A DNA stretch of 64,000 nucleotides from Candidatus Gastranaerophilales bacterium (GCA_910587815.1 CAJUNK010000012.1:16596-80595), one strand, 5' to 3'; counted from the stretch's first letter, positions 1 through 8,982 are shown. Notes: generated from the sequence alone by a model not told the origin. Numbers and translations are program-made.

Positions 1-581
1 TTTAAATAAAGACTTGCTTTGATATCACCTGAGTATTCTTTAAAAATAGAGAGCTTGTTATCTGAAAAGATTTTACCATCAAATGCTAAGCCGCCTTCTT
101 TTGAAAGATGAAGATTTGAAAAATCCATATTAAAATTATCATCTATTGTTATTCTGCCATTTTGTATGTATGTATTTGGCAGTTTGCTAAAATTAAATTT
201 TTTATTTACTGATGAAAGAGCTGATTTTTTTGAATTATTTTTATTTAAATATAAATAATGGATATTAAGATTTTTTATTCCCTTTGGAGTAAGCTTTGCA
301 TTTAAATCCTGTGCTACTACTATATAATTTGCATCTTTAGGCAAAAATGAAACTCTGTCGGCTGAAGTATTTAAGAAAAATTTTGAATTTGATGTGAATT
401 CAATATTTTCAATTTTAGTTGTAATTTGTGTTTTTTTATAAATATATTCTTCAATTTTTTTGATTGCTGTTTTGGAATTTAAAATTTTTGGCAAAATGAA
501 TATTGCTGAAAAATAAAGAATTGCTGTTAGTAGTATCAAAAGTGACAGTATTGATACAAATATAATTTTAATTTTTTTCAT
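1..581 (-). CDS. Large envelope protein, AsmA-like (N-terminal fragment)
   Basis: The reverse strand is open from an ATG at 581 to the window edge, about 193 residues with no stop, so only the N-terminus is present. It starts with a Lys-rich tip and one strong membrane segment (about residues 4-33, IKIIFVSILSLLILLTAILY), followed by a soluble, Asn/Lys-rich, beta-strand-like stretch. That layout is typical of AsmA/TamB-type proteins, which are anchored in the inner membrane and reach across the periplasm. The family call is inference from layout; no diagnostic motif is visible. The gene starts 5 bases after the stop of the upstream glycosyltransferase-like gene, so the two are probably one transcript. 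Confidence 0.45.
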   Translation of the reverse strand, partial: MKKIKIIFVSILSLLILLTAILYFSAIFILPKILNSKTAIKKIEEYIYKKTQITTKIENIEFTSNSKFFLNTSADRVSFLPKDANYIVVAQDLNAKLTPKGIKNLNIHYLYLNKNNSKKSALSSVNKKFNFSKLPNTYIQNGRITIDDNFNMDFSNLHLSKEGGLAFDGKIFSDNKLSIFKEYSGDIKASLYL

Positions 582-586
582 AAATC

Positions 587-1453
587 CTATCTCATTTTTT
601 GATAAATTTTCCTTAAAAAATTATACAATTTTTTAAAATATCTTCGCAATTGTTTAAATAGTGTATTTATAAACAGATAATATAGCGGAACTTTATATGT
701 TTTTTGTTTCACCCAGCCATTTTGTATATGAATTCCTAAAAAACCTTGCTCTATAAAATTATTTTGAGTGCAGCCTTTTCTTATTGCATCATTATATTGG
801 TTTTGGAACCAAAAATGTCTGAAAAGATTGCTTGTAGGATATAATTTATATGGCATAGATTTCATGTAATATTCGCCATACCATTGCATTTCATAAGGTG
901 AAATTTTAAATAAATCTTTAAATTCCAAATTATTTTTTTTCAAAAGATTTTCTTCTATATCAAGAAGCAAATTTCTTGAAAAAACTTGTCCTTGGCATAC
1001 AAATGAATATGGCTTTCCATATCTTTTTAAATAGTTTTGAATTCTTAAATATTCTTCTTTCTTTTCCTCTATTATTGATGTATATGGTGTGTTTTCATCG
1101 TACATAAAATCTTTTATGTAAAAATTTTGGATAAAATATAGGTCTGAATCTAAAATTACATAAAAATTGCATAGATTTTTTTGATAAAACTTTATTTTTA
1201 CAAATTGCTGACTAATCCAGCCTGGTGTTTCTTGTTCTTCTTTGTTTATAATTTCTTCATCTGTTAAAAGTATAATTTCATATTTTTCATTATGTGTAAT
1301 AAGTGCAGATTTAAATATTTCAATATCTCTTTTGGGACAAACTATTACAAAGGGAATGTTGTCTGCGTTAAATTTATCAATGCTTTCTTTTAAAATTTTT
1401 AGTCTGTCTAAATCTTTTATGTAACTTTTACAAAATAATACTAAATTGTGCAT
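587..1453 (-). CDS. DUF6492-type glycosyltransferase-like protein
   Basis: This 288-residue protein has no signal peptide. It resembles the DUF6492 family, a GT-A-like group thought to act in cell-surface glycan synthesis. Visible support: a Rossmann-like start (LVLFCKSYIKDLDRLKILKE), a WISQQFVKIKFY segment around residue 79, and a V-I-L-D-S-D-L motif around residue 100 that matches the metal-binding DXD site of GT-A enzymes. The C-terminus is basic and aromatic (LRRYFKKLYNFLRKIYQKMR), suggesting membrane association. It is divergent from the gene at 1617 and directly upstream of the AsmA-like gene. Donor and acceptor cannot be told from sequence. Confidence 0.6.
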   Translation of the reverse strand: MHNLVLFCKSYIKDLDRLKILKESIDKFNADNIPFVIVCPKRDIEIFKSALITHNEKYEIILLTDEEIINKEEQETPGWISQQFVKIKFYQKNLCNFYVILDSDLYFIQNFYIKDFMYDENTPYTSIIEEKKEEYLRIQNYLKRYGKPYSFVCQGQVFSRNLLLDIEENLLKKNNLEFKDLFKISPYEMQWYGEYYMKSMPYKLYPTSNLFRHFWFQNQYNDAIRKGCTQNNFIEQGFLGIHIQNGWVKQKTYKVPLYYLFINTLFKQLRRYFKKLYNFLRKIYQKMR

Positions 1454-1564
1454 TTTAACCTCTTGTTTATGAGGATTATACCATATTTAGTATTTTTATA
1501 GCTCTTTTGGCTAATGTAATGATATGTTAAATTAGTATATACAAATTCTTGTAATAAAAAAATG

Positions 1565-1586
1565 TGGGATTTATAATAAAATCCCA
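1565..1586. other. Intergenic inverted repeat
   Basis: TGGGATTT and AAATCCCA form an 8-bp perfect stem with a 6-base loop, between two divergent genes. On the reverse strand a T-run follows it, which is terminator-like, but no reverse-strand gene ends here. It may be a leftover terminator or a leader hairpin of the rightward gene. Confidence 0.3.
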
Positions 1587-1616
1587 TTGTAAATATGATT
1601 GATATTAGGTGAAAAT

Positions 1617-2090
1617 ATGAGAATTAACCCCATTGGCTATAGCCAAAATTATACTTGTTCAAAGTTAAGAAATCAAAGTAATTGTCAGAAAAAACAGCAA
1701 AATCAAAATATAAATTTTGGTAATTTTTTTGATAAAAGAGCTTGTGAAGGTTTTAAAAAAGTGGCTCGTGGTGATATAGAAGCTGTTGTAAACGCTGGCG
1801 AATCAAAATTTTTCCAAGTGTACCATGGCTGGGATGATGAAGAACATGAGTATGTATTGAAGACTGAATTAAATGAAGATTATTTTAATTCTAAAGATTC
1901 AAAAGTTCAAAAACGTGTTAAATCAATGATTGAGCAGGCTAAAGAATATGATTATGTTAATTTTGAACGTACTGATCTTTTTTGGCAGGAAATTGCAAAT
2001 TTAGCATATCAATTGCGTCCTTATGAACAATATGATTCTACTTATCCTTATGTGCGCAATGATAATGCTAGTTATGAAAAAACCTATTAA
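1617..2090 (+). CDS. Lineage-specific small protein with N-terminal NINFG motif
   Basis: About 157 residues from the ATG at 1617. An in-frame TTG at 1599 also exists, but the ATG has a good spacing to the Shine-Dalgarno-like TTAGGTGAA. The start MRINPIGYS is followed by a low-complexity Gln/Asn stretch and then NINFGNFFDKRA. A paralogue with the same design follows at 2138 (MRINSIS..., QNFGRFLDTNA). Both are acidic, Tyr/Asp-rich, without membrane segments or cysteine motifs. I recognise no enzyme domain. The short N-terminal motif recalls a common theme in Gastranaerophilales proteins (recollection, not a search); function unknown. Confidence 0.65.
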   Translation: MRINPIGYSQNYTCSKLRNQSNCQKKQQNQNINFGNFFDKRACEGFKKVARGDIEAVVNAGESKFFQVYHGWDDEEHEYVLKTELNEDYFNSKDSKVQKRVKSMIEQAKEYDYVNFERTDLFWQEIANLAYQLRPYEQYDSTYPYVRNDNASYEKTY

Positions 2091-2137
2091 TTGATATTAG
2101 TATTTAATTTAGAAATATTAAAAAAGAAAGCAAACAA

Positions 2138-2656
2138 ATGAGAATAAATTCAATTTCAAATGACTTTATTAATAATAAACAAAATTTTGGTAGATTTTTG
2201 GATACTAATGCCTACGATATGGCTAAGGATATATGCTATACAAAAGGCACAGGCGATAAAAATATTGATGATCCTGATGTGTATACAATGTCTTATTTGG
2301 ATAATTCAAAACTTGTAGAATTGTATACTGGAGAGAATAAAAAAGGGAAAAAAGTATTAAAGGCAAAAATTAATAAAAAATATGCCGAAAAGCGTAATAT
2401 TGAATATGACGTTGAATGTGAACGTAAACTATACAGGATGGAATATGATCTTTGGTTTAGAAATGTTGGTGATTATAACAGATTATATCATTTAGGCCAA
2501 TTTGCCAGATCATTTGCAGCCCATGATTATTATTCGAATTCTGAACTGCATATTATTTCAAATGCTGACCGCTCTGCTAATAATAAAGAGCCTCAAATGA
2601 GTGATTATGAATCTACAGAACAATATCTTCGTGATCGCGGCATGTATGATAGGTAA
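2138..2656 (+). CDS. Paralogue of the preceding NFG-motif protein
   Basis: 172 residues, starting MRINSISNDF with an AAAGAAAGC ribosome-binding region upstream. It shares with the 1617 gene the MRIN start, the Q/N-N-F-G-(N/R)-F motif near residue 20, a central Lys-rich 'VLKxK' strand and a Tyr/Asp-rich C-terminus. The 47-bp gap between the two genes suggests a tandem duplication transcribed together. No known domain, signal peptide or membrane helix is visible. Function unknown. Confidence 0.65.
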   Translation: MRINSISNDFINNKQNFGRFLDTNAYDMAKDICYTKGTGDKNIDDPDVYTMSYLDNSKLVELYTGENKKGKKVLKAKINKKYAEKRNIEYDVECERKLYRMEYDLWFRNVGDYNRLYHLGQFARSFAAHDYYSNSELHIISNADRSANNKEPQMSDYESTEQYLRDRGMYDR

Positions 2657-2788
2657 TAAAATTCAATTTGCTAATTAGTTTTTGAAAATTTACACTTTGT
2701 AATACTTTAGGCATTTTTTGTATTCTGATTGTTTTTACATTTTTAGGAAGGTGTGAAATTTTAAGGTCAAAAATACAAAAAATCTACA

Positions 2789-4813
2789 ATGCAGTATTCT
2801 ATTAATAATATTCCTCATAATAATCTGCAAAATAATGCCTTAAATAATTTGAATTTTAAGGGTAAAGCACCTAGTGCCGCTGATTTAACTGCTGTTGCAA
2901 AAAGAACAAGATGTGCTCTTGGATCTTTTGTTGATGATTTGACCAAAAAGGTGCAGAAAAAATCCCCCAATTCTCTTGAAAATATTAATGATTTTCTTAT
3001 TCCAAAGCAGGAAAAATTTACAAGAACTGTAATTGAAGCAGGGAGAGATTTTCTTGAAATGCCTTTCGATGTAATAGATTCTGTTGCATCAAGATTTCCA
3101 AATTCAAAAATAAATAATGCTTCATTCTTAAAAAGATATAGGGTGCATAATCTTAAAGAAAATGAACTAAAAGCATTGCAAGGTCTTTATGAGGATGGAT
3201 TAAAATTTTTAAATTCAGATAAAATCAACCCTGATGGATTAAGGGGTCCAAAGAAAATTTTTAATAAAAAATTAAATAAAAAAGTTTGCACCGATAATTG
3301 TCGCGATTTTTGTAGAAAATTTGCAGATGAATATGATGCATTATTAAACAAAACAATGGCATGGAGCCAGGGTGCTTATGATACTAAAAAAGAAAGATTT
3401 TTCTCAAGAATAATTTCTGGTTTTACGGCTGCTATATTTTTAGGAAACGATTTTTACAATTCTGCTAAGTTAAAAGGCAAGAGCGATGAAGATGCCAAAA
3501 AATCTCAAAATAAAAAGCAGGCTCAAGAAATCAAAGAAAATCTCTTGGAAGGCGTATTGGGATATGGTGTTGCAGCGTGCCTTACAAAGTTTGTAAATGC
3601 AAATCTTTGGACTTCTGCTTTAATTAGTACAGGCATTAGTCTTGTTTCAAGGATTGTTTCAAGAAAAATGTCTGGCATGCCTTTAAATAGAGTGAATGTT
3701 CCTGAAAATTCAATGAATGAATTTATGAAGGCGGCTAAAAATAATGAACAATATAAAACACAAAGCGAAAAAGATAAAGAAGCAGCTAAACCTATTTTAT
3801 CTCTGAAAAATATTTTGCTTGCCTTTGGTGGTATTGTTGCTGCTGGCTTTACTTTGCATGGTTTAAAATATCATACAAAAGCGGGTAAATACTTGAATAA
3901 TAAAATTTCCAGTTTTACAAATAAAATTGCTGATAAGGATATTGAAAAGCTTTATGCATCTAAAAAAGATATTAAAACAATTACAAAAATATTAAAGCAA
4001 AATGGTGAAGGTGCCTATGCGGCAAGAATTGAAAGTAATATTGATTATAAAAACAATAAAGTTTATCTTGGTGAAACTTATAAAACGACAAAATTGTTTG
4101 GTAAACTTGAAGTGAAAACTAAAGATCTAAAATCCATTCCTCTTGTACCATTTAAGATGGTTAAAGATATTGTAGGATACCCTTATACTTTAGCGAAAAA
4201 GTTTGCAAGTGCATTTGGTCTCATAAAACATGGTGAACCGAACAAGAGAAGTTTAGAAGATGTACATAATATGAAAAATCTATATTTAAGATTCAAAGAT
4301 TTCGAAAGTAAACACAAAGGTGACCCGCAAAAATTAAATGAAGAATTTGGTAAATATGTAAATAAAATGCGTCTTGCATCCTTAAATAACGTTACTATTT
4401 CAAAGGTAAACAATTCTAAAATTGCCGTTATGGCACAAACCTTAGGAACACTTGTAGGCATTGGTTTCAATATGAATGATGAATTTAACGCCTCAATTAA
4501 AAACGGTGATTCTAAACAAGATGCTGAAAAGGCTGCAAGGAAAAGGGGTTTGAATAAATTTGCGAGAATGACATCCCAGGTGGCAATTTCAGGCACATTA
4601 AATAGTTTATTCGAAAAACAATACGGCGACAGCTTAATTGGCGCAGGCCTTGTAGTTGCACTTAGCACAGTTATTACAGATTCTGTATCAAGACTGTTAA
4701 CAGCAATGCCTACAAAGAAAATGAATAAAAAAGAATTGGAAGAATATCAAGAAAAAAATAAAACCGGCAAAATGGCTTGGTACCATAATTCTATAGATAA
4801 GCTCGCATCGTAA
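2789..4813 (+). CDS. Large lineage-specific membrane protein with internal duplication
   Basis: 674 residues. The N-terminus contains NLNFKGKAPS, the NFKG-type motif shared with the neighbours. Two blocks appear homologous: residues about 211-297 (IFLGNDFYNSAKLKGKSDED ... ISLVSRIVSRKMSGMP) and about 549-640 (IGFNMNDEFNASIKNGDSKQ ... ITDSVSRLLTAMP). Each has a short hydrophobic stretch, a Lys/Asp/Ala-rich connector with DxxK/DAEK, then a longer hydrophobic helix pair ending in 'SR...MP'. A further membrane segment lies near residue 340 (ILLAFGGIVAAGFTLHGLKY). Expected location is a membrane. I recognise no enzymatic motif. It is followed by hydG after 92 bp and is probably transcribed separately. 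Confidence 0.65.
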   Translation: MQYSINNIPHNNLQNNALNNLNFKGKAPSAADLTAVAKRTRCALGSFVDDLTKKVQKKSPNSLENINDFLIPKQEKFTRTVIEAGRDFLEMPFDVIDSVASRFPNSKINNASFLKRYRVHNLKENELKALQGLYEDGLKFLNSDKINPDGLRGPKKIFNKKLNKKVCTDNCRDFCRKFADEYDALLNKTMAWSQGAYDTKKERFFSRIISGFTAAIFLGNDFYNSAKLKGKSDEDAKKSQNKKQAQEIKENLLEGVLGYGVAACLTKFVNANLWTSALISTGISLVSRIVSRKMSGMPLNRVNVPENSMNEFMKAAKNNEQYKTQSEKDKEAAKPILSLKNILLAFGGIVAAGFTLHGLKYHTKAGKYLNNKISSFTNKIADKDIEKLYASKKDIKTITKILKQNGEGAYAARIESNIDYKNNKVYLGETYKTTKLFGKLEVKTKDLKSIPLVPFKMVKDIVGYPYTLAKKFASAFGLIKHGEPNKRSLEDVHNMKNLYLRFKDFESKHKGDPQKLNEEFGKYVNKMRLASLNNVTISKVNNSKIAVMAQTLGTLVGIGFNMNDEFNASIKNGDSKQDAEKAARKRGLNKFARMTSQVAISGTLNSLFEKQYGDSLIGAGLVVALSTVITDSVSRLLTAMPTKKMNKKELEEYQEKNKTGKMAWYHNSIDKLAS

Positions 4814-4905
4814 AAACCAAAAAATGTTATTTTGGCTTGTAATTGTATACCCTTGCAGAAAAATTTTAAAGGGGTATTATTGGGTGTGAGGAGTGAAAAT
4901 AACCT

Positions 4906-6324
4906 ATGTACAATCCAAAATCCCGTAATGCAGAAGAATTTATTTCCCACAGCGAAGTTTTGGCATCTTTAAAATATGCTGATGAAAACAAAGACAATAT
5001 TAAAGTTATTGATGAAATACTTGCAAAAGCAAGATTGAAAAAAGGCCTTAGTCATAGAGAAGCAGCTGTTTTGCTTGATTGTACTATTCCTGAAAAAGTT
5101 GATGAAATATTTGAACTTGCACGCGAAATTAAAAATGATTATTACGGCAATCGTATTGTGCTTTTTGCACCATTGTATCTTTCAAATTACTGCGTAAACG
5201 GGTGTGTGTATTGCCCTTATCATTATGTAAATAAAAACATTCCAAGAGTAAAGCTGACACAAGAACAAATCAGACGCGAAACAGAAGCTTTGCAGGATAT
5301 GGGTCATAAACGCATTGCTATTGAAGCTGGCGAAGACCCTGTAAATAATCCTATTGAATATATTTTGGATTCTATAAAAACAATTTATAGTGTGAAACAT
5401 AAAAATGGTTCAATTCGCCGTGTAAATGTTAATATTGCAGCTACTACAGTTGAAAACTATAAAAAGCTGCATGAGGCTGGAATAGGTACCTATATATTAT
5501 TTCAAGAAACATACAACAAAGAAACGTATGAAAAACTTCATCCTACGGGGCCTAAGCACAATTATAAATACCATACCGAAGCTATGGACAGAGCAATGGA
5601 AGCTGGGATTGATGATGTAAGCCTTGGTGTTTTATTTGGGCTTGAATTATACAGATATGAATTTTCTGCACTTTTAATGCATGCAGAGCATTTAGAGGCT
5701 GTATTTGGGGTTGGTCCGCATGCTATTAGCGTTCCAAGGATTAAAAAGGCTGACGATATTGATCCTAATGCATTTGATAATGGTATTAACGATGATGTTT
5801 TTGCAAAAATTGTTGCTTGTATTAGAATTGCTGTTCCATATACTGGAATGATAATTTCTACAAGAGAGTCTGCTGAATGCAGAAAACGCCTTTTGAGTTT
5901 AGGTGTTTCGCAAATTAGCGGTGGTTCTAAAACAAGTGTTGGCGGTTATTTTAATCCAGCACCTGAAGACGAAAACTCAGCTCAGTTTGATGTTTCAGAT
6001 AGGCGCCCGCTGGATGATGTTATAAGATGGCTTATGGAATTAGGGTATTTGCCAAGTTTTTGCACCTCATGTTATAGACAGGGGCGTACTGGTGATAGAT
6101 TTATGGAGATTTGTAAAAGTCAGCAAATTCATAATTTTTGCCAGCCAAATGCTATTATGACATTAAAAGAGTATTTGGAAGATTATGCTTCTGATGCCAC
6201 AAGAGCTGTTGGCGAAAGTCTTTTGCCTGCTGAAATAGAAAAAATTAAAGATGATGTTATACATGCTAAAGTGATAGAAAATTTGGCAAAAATTCATAAT
6301 GGTGAAAGAGATTTTAAATTTTAA
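4906..6324 (+). CDS. hydG: [FeFe]-hydrogenase maturase HydG
   Basis: 472 residues, the usual HydG length. HydG is a radical-SAM tyrosine lyase that makes the CO and cyanide ligands of the hydrogenase H-cluster. The radical-SAM cluster motif is C96-x3-C100-x2-C103 (NYCVNGCVYCPY), and the C-terminal auxiliary-cluster region has CTSCYRQGRTGDRF followed by a third Cys (IHNFCQPNA), the CX2C...C layout diagnostic of HydG rather than ThiH. The start is supported by GAGGAG about 13 bases upstream. HydE, HydF and the hydrogenase itself are not in this window, so this maturase is encoded apart from them. Confidence 0.93.
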   Translation: MYNPKSRNAEEFISHSEVLASLKYADENKDNIKVIDEILAKARLKKGLSHREAAVLLDCTIPEKVDEIFELAREIKNDYYGNRIVLFAPLYLSNYCVNGCVYCPYHYVNKNIPRVKLTQEQIRRETEALQDMGHKRIAIEAGEDPVNNPIEYILDSIKTIYSVKHKNGSIRRVNVNIAATTVENYKKLHEAGIGTYILFQETYNKETYEKLHPTGPKHNYKYHTEAMDRAMEAGIDDVSLGVLFGLELYRYEFSALLMHAEHLEAVFGVGPHAISVPRIKKADDIDPNAFDNGINDDVFAKIVACIRIAVPYTGMIISTRESAECRKRLLSLGVSQISGGSKTSVGGYFNPAPEDENSAQFDVSDRRPLDDVIRWLMELGYLPSFCTSCYRQGRTGDRFMEICKSQQIHNFCQPNAIMTLKEYLEDYASDATRAVGESLLPAEIEKIKDDVIHAKVIENLAKIHNGERDFKF

Positions 6325-6360
6325 AAACCAACTCTTGAAGATTATTAATTAAGTAAGGTT

Positions 6361-7386
6361 TTATTTATTTGAAAACCTAATGAAATCATCCAGTATAGCT
6401 TTTGCAAGACCTTTGTCTAATGTTGATTTTGCTAAATCAATTCCATCTTTTATATTTTTTGATATTCTTGTTATATAGAGCAGAAGGGCGGCATTGAGCA
6501 CTGCTATGTCTCGTTTTGGGCCAACATCATTTCCTGTAAATATATTATATAAAATTTTGGTATTTTCTTTTGCATCTCCACCCTGAATATCTTTTAGTGA
6601 TGCAGTTTTCAATCCAAAATCTTCAGGTTTTATTGTGTATGATATGATTTCAGAATTTTTAATTTCAGAAATCAGTGTAGGTCCTGTAATTGTAGCTTCG
6701 TCTAATCCATCTGTGCCATGTAGTGTCATACCGTTTACAATGCCAAGATTTTTTAATACCTGTGCAATCGGTTTTACTAATTTTTCATCATAAACACCGA
6801 TTAATTGCATTTTTGTATGGGCAGGGTTTACTAATGGACCAATTATGTTAAATAGTGTTCTTATGCCTATTTCATGTCTTACATCTGCTACAAATTTCAT
6901 ACCTGGATGATAGTTTGGTGCATACATAAAACAAATATTTATTTTTTTAAGCAGGGCAATATTTTCATTTGCATTTAAATTAATATTTGCACCCATGGCT
7001 TCAAGCACATCAGCTGCACCGGATTTGCTTGATGATGAACGATTACCGTGCTTTGTAACTTTACATCCTGCTCCTGCTGCTATAAAGGCTGCTGCGGTTG
7101 ATATATTAAAAGTGCCTGCACAATCTCCTCCAGTGCCAACTATATCAATTGCATCGGGTGTTTTAAAATCAACAGGGATGCAATTGTCTTTCATTGTTTG
7201 TGCCGCAGCTGTTATTTCTTCTACGGTTTCGCCTTTTATTCTAAGTGCAGTCAAAAATGCTGCCATTTGTGCATTTGTAGCTTGGCCTTTTATTATTTCT
7301 TCAATTATTGTTCGTACTTCAGCAAATTCTAGGTTTTTGCCGTTTGTAATTTTTACAATTGCGTCTACTATCATTTTTTTAGCCAC
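6361..7386 (-). CDS. trpD: Anthranilate phosphoribosyltransferase
   Basis: 341 residues as drawn. TrpD joins anthranilate and PRPP, the second step of tryptophan synthesis. The PRPP-binding GTGGD motif is at about 84-88, followed by the anthranilate site KHGNRSSSSKSGAADVLEAM and the later HEIGIRTLFNIIGPLVNPA block, all in family order. The start is uncertain: GTG at 7386 or ATG at 7374, neither with a clear Shine-Dalgarno. No other trp genes are adjacent. The gene converges on hydG across 36 bp and lies head-to-head with the tRNA-Thr used by the prophage. Confidence 0.93.
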   Translation of the reverse strand: MAKKMIVDAIVKITNGKNLEFAEVRTIIEEIIKGQATNAQMAAFLTALRIKGETVEEITAAAQTMKDNCIPVDFKTPDAIDIVGTGGDCAGTFNISTAAAFIAAGAGCKVTKHGNRSSSSKSGAADVLEAMGANINLNANENIALLKKINICFMYAPNYHPGMKFVADVRHEIGIRTLFNIIGPLVNPAHTKMQLIGVYDEKLVKPIAQVLKNLGIVNGMTLHGTDGLDEATITGPTLISEIKNSEIISYTIKPEDFGLKTASLKDIQGGDAKENTKILYNIFTGNDVGPKRDIAVLNAALLLYITRISKNIKDGIDLAKSTLDKGLAKAILDDFIRFSNK

Positions 7387-7455
7387 TGTTTTTTGTGAGC
7401 AGAAATTATTGTACTACAAAAATGGTTTTTATTATATAATTTTTTGTAGTTTCAT

Positions 7456-7528
7456 GCCGATATAGCTCAGTTGGTAGAGCGGTTCATTCGTAATGAATAG
7501 GTCAAGGGTTCGAGTCCCTTTATCGGCT
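7456..7528 (+). tRNA. tRNA-Thr(CGT)
   Basis: Complete cloverleaf: acceptor GCCGATA/TATCGGC, D-stem GCTC/GAGC, anticodon stem GTTCA/TGAAT with loop TTCGTAA (anticodon CGT), T-arm AAGGG-TTCGAGT-CCCTT, discriminator T. A TATAAT-like box lies at 7435-7440. The 3' half from 7487 is duplicated at 44535: this tRNA is the prophage attachment site, and the phage-supplied 3' end keeps it intact. Confidence 0.95.
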
Positions 7529-7529
7529 T
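7487..7529. repeat. attL core (43-bp direct repeat)
   Basis: The 43 bases from the anticodon loop to just past the tRNA-Thr 3' end are identical to 44535-44577. The integrase gene begins 5 bp inside. This is the standard geometry for a tyrosine integrase using a tRNA 3' half. Confidence 0.93.
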
Positions 7530-7533
7530 TTTG

Positions 7534-8697
7534 CTAACTCCTTTGTAGCCTGGATTTTGGGAATTGAATAATTTTGGAATTTTTAGAATTTTCTTTTATT
7601 CTCAGATTATTCTCAGTTTTTTGAAAATTGAATGCATTTTCAAATTTTTCAATTCCATCATCTATCATTGCTTTATTTGTTTTGACATAATGTTTGAGGG
7701 TGGTTTTAGTACCGCTATGCCCCAAATTATTGGATGCATAGGTTATTGATAACCCCAGTTCAAGGGCTGCATCTGCATTGCTGCCCCTTAAATCATGTAA
7801 TCGTGCGTGTTTTTCGGAATATCCCGCGGCTTTCAAAAGTTTAACCCAAAATCTTTGCCGTACATTGCTTGGGTTTAAGGGATTTCCGCGAGAATTATGA
7901 AAAACAAATTGTGAATTGCAGGTATCGCTTTCAATATATTTTTTAAGCGCTAAGGCAAATGTGGGGAACATATAGACGTATCTTTTTGATTTTTTGGTTT
8001 TGGTTTTTTCTTTGTATTCGCCACCTGTAAATTGGGTGCATACCTTTATTCTATTGTTTTCAAAATCCACATTTTCTTTTAATAGGCCAAATATTTCACC
8101 TTCGCGCATTCCTGTAGCAATAAATGTAAAAAATAAAACATAATATTTTTTAAAGCATTTTTTACATATTTCAAGCAGGTTTAAAAGTTCTTTGATTTCA
8201 AAATGATTATGTTCTGTTTCAGGTTCTTCAATATTTTTTACTTTTAAAAAAGGGTTTATAGTGATTTTATCGTATTTTAAAGCAAAATTAAATGCTGCAC
8301 TTAAAAGTCTACAGCATTTAATGGCAATGTGCGGGCTGACATCATCCCTAATTTTATATAAAATGTTTTGCCATTCCAGTGATGAAATTTTTAAGAATTT
8401 TATATCTAAATAGGATGCTAAATGTTTATCTTTGCAATTCTTATATCCTTTCAGTGTTTGTGATGCCAGTTTTCTATTTTCGCAATTTTCAATGTAATCA
8501 TTCAAAATATCGGCTATTGTTATATTTTTATCATCACACCTTTTATTTTCAAATTTGGGTAAATCTTTTCTTGCATCAGATTTTTTATCATAAAGTCCGG
8601 AGGTGCGTTGTTTGCCAAAAATATCAGTATAGGTGATTGTATATTTTGTTATAATTCCTTTTTTGGTTTTATATGTTTTTTTGCTAATCCCCGCCAT
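7534..8697 (-). CDS. int: Tyrosine-recombinase integrase
   Basis: 387 residues. It catalyses site-specific integration into tRNA-Thr. The catalytic set of phage integrases is visible: R198 (TGMREGE), a Lys-rich beta-hairpin near 235, H301-x2-R304 (LHDLRGS), H327 (LGHSGTKT) and the nucleophile Y337 (KHYVK). The N-terminal half carries the AP2-like arm-binding and SAM-like core-binding domains expected for this family. The stop lies 5 bp from attL. The 3' coding end contains paired ATTCTCAG sites also found at attR. The upstream excisionase-like gene overlaps its start by 14 bases. Confidence 0.95.
   Translation of the reverse strand: MAGISKKTYKTKKGIITKYTITYTDIFGKQRTSGLYDKKSDARKDLPKFENKRCDDKNITIADILNDYIENCENRKLASQTLKGYKNCKDKHLASYLDIKFLKISSLEWQNILYKIRDDVSPHIAIKCCRLLSAAFNFALKYDKITINPFLKVKNIEEPETEHNHFEIKELLNLLEICKKCFKKYYVLFFTFIATGMREGEIFGLLKENVDFENNRIKVCTQFTGGEYKEKTKTKKSKRYVYMFPTFALALKKYIESDTCNSQFVFHNSRGNPLNPSNVRQRFWVKLLKAAGYSEKHARLHDLRGSNADAALELGLSITYASNNLGHSGTKTTLKHYVKTNKAMIDDGIEKFENAFNFQKTENNLRIKENSKNSKIIQFPKSRLQRS
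7598..7616. promoter_or_regulatory. Candidate integrase arm-type sites, left
   Basis: Two copies of ATTCTCAG (7598-7605 and 7609-7616) with an 11-bp repeat period, one helical turn. The same pair with the same spacing occurs near attR at 44379-44397. Matching sites on both sides of the core are expected for integrase arm binding. The left pair lies inside the integrase coding end. Confidence 0.5.
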
Positions 8698-8929
8698 ATT
8701 TTAACCCCGGTTTTGTTCTGGTGAATTCTAATACTTCTTTTTCGCTTAATTTAAGCGTGCCAAAATAATAGGGGGCGATGTGTTTAAACCCTCTATTTTT
8801 GGCCATTACAGACCATTTATATAGATATCCGTATTTAAATTGATATTTGGCACACAGTTCATTGATGGTCATTAAATCATCTGGAAAAGAATTTAATGAC
8901 CTGTCAAAATTTATAACATGCCCCTGCAT
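8684..8929 (-). CDS. Excisionase-like helix-turn-helix protein
   Basis: 81 residues with an excellent Shine-Dalgarno (AAGGAGAAATAAA-ATG). The segment LMTINELCAKYQFKYGYLYK followed by a GFKHIAPYYFGTLKLSEKEV wing resembles the winged-helix fold of phage excisionases (MerR/Xis type). It overlaps the integrase start, the usual place for xis. It probably directs excision with the integrase and may regulate the operon. Iterated TTCATGTTT sites lie just upstream. Confidence 0.65.
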   Translation of the reverse strand: MQGHVINFDRSLNSFPDDLMTINELCAKYQFKYGYLYKWSVMAKNRGFKHIAPYYFGTLKLSEKEVLEFTRTKPGLKYGGD

Positions 8930-8943
8930 TTTATTTCTCCTTT

Positions 8944-8982
8944 TTCATGTTTCTTCATGTTTTGTAAAATTTCTTCATGTTT
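8944..8982. promoter_or_regulatory. Three TTCATGTTT iterons upstream of xis
   Basis: TTCATGTTT occurs at 8944-8952, 8954-8962 and 8974-8982, with starts 10 and 20 bases apart, so all face the same side of the helix. They overlap the Shine-Dalgarno leader of the excisionase-like gene and the end of the upstream methyltransferase gene. Likely binding sites for a phage DNA-binding protein, possibly the excisionase itself. Confidence 0.45.

Noticed and set aside
1242..1424. Forward frame inside the glycosyltransferase-like gene
   Set aside because: Shadow of the reverse-strand gene, hydrophobic low-complexity product and no ribosome-binding site.
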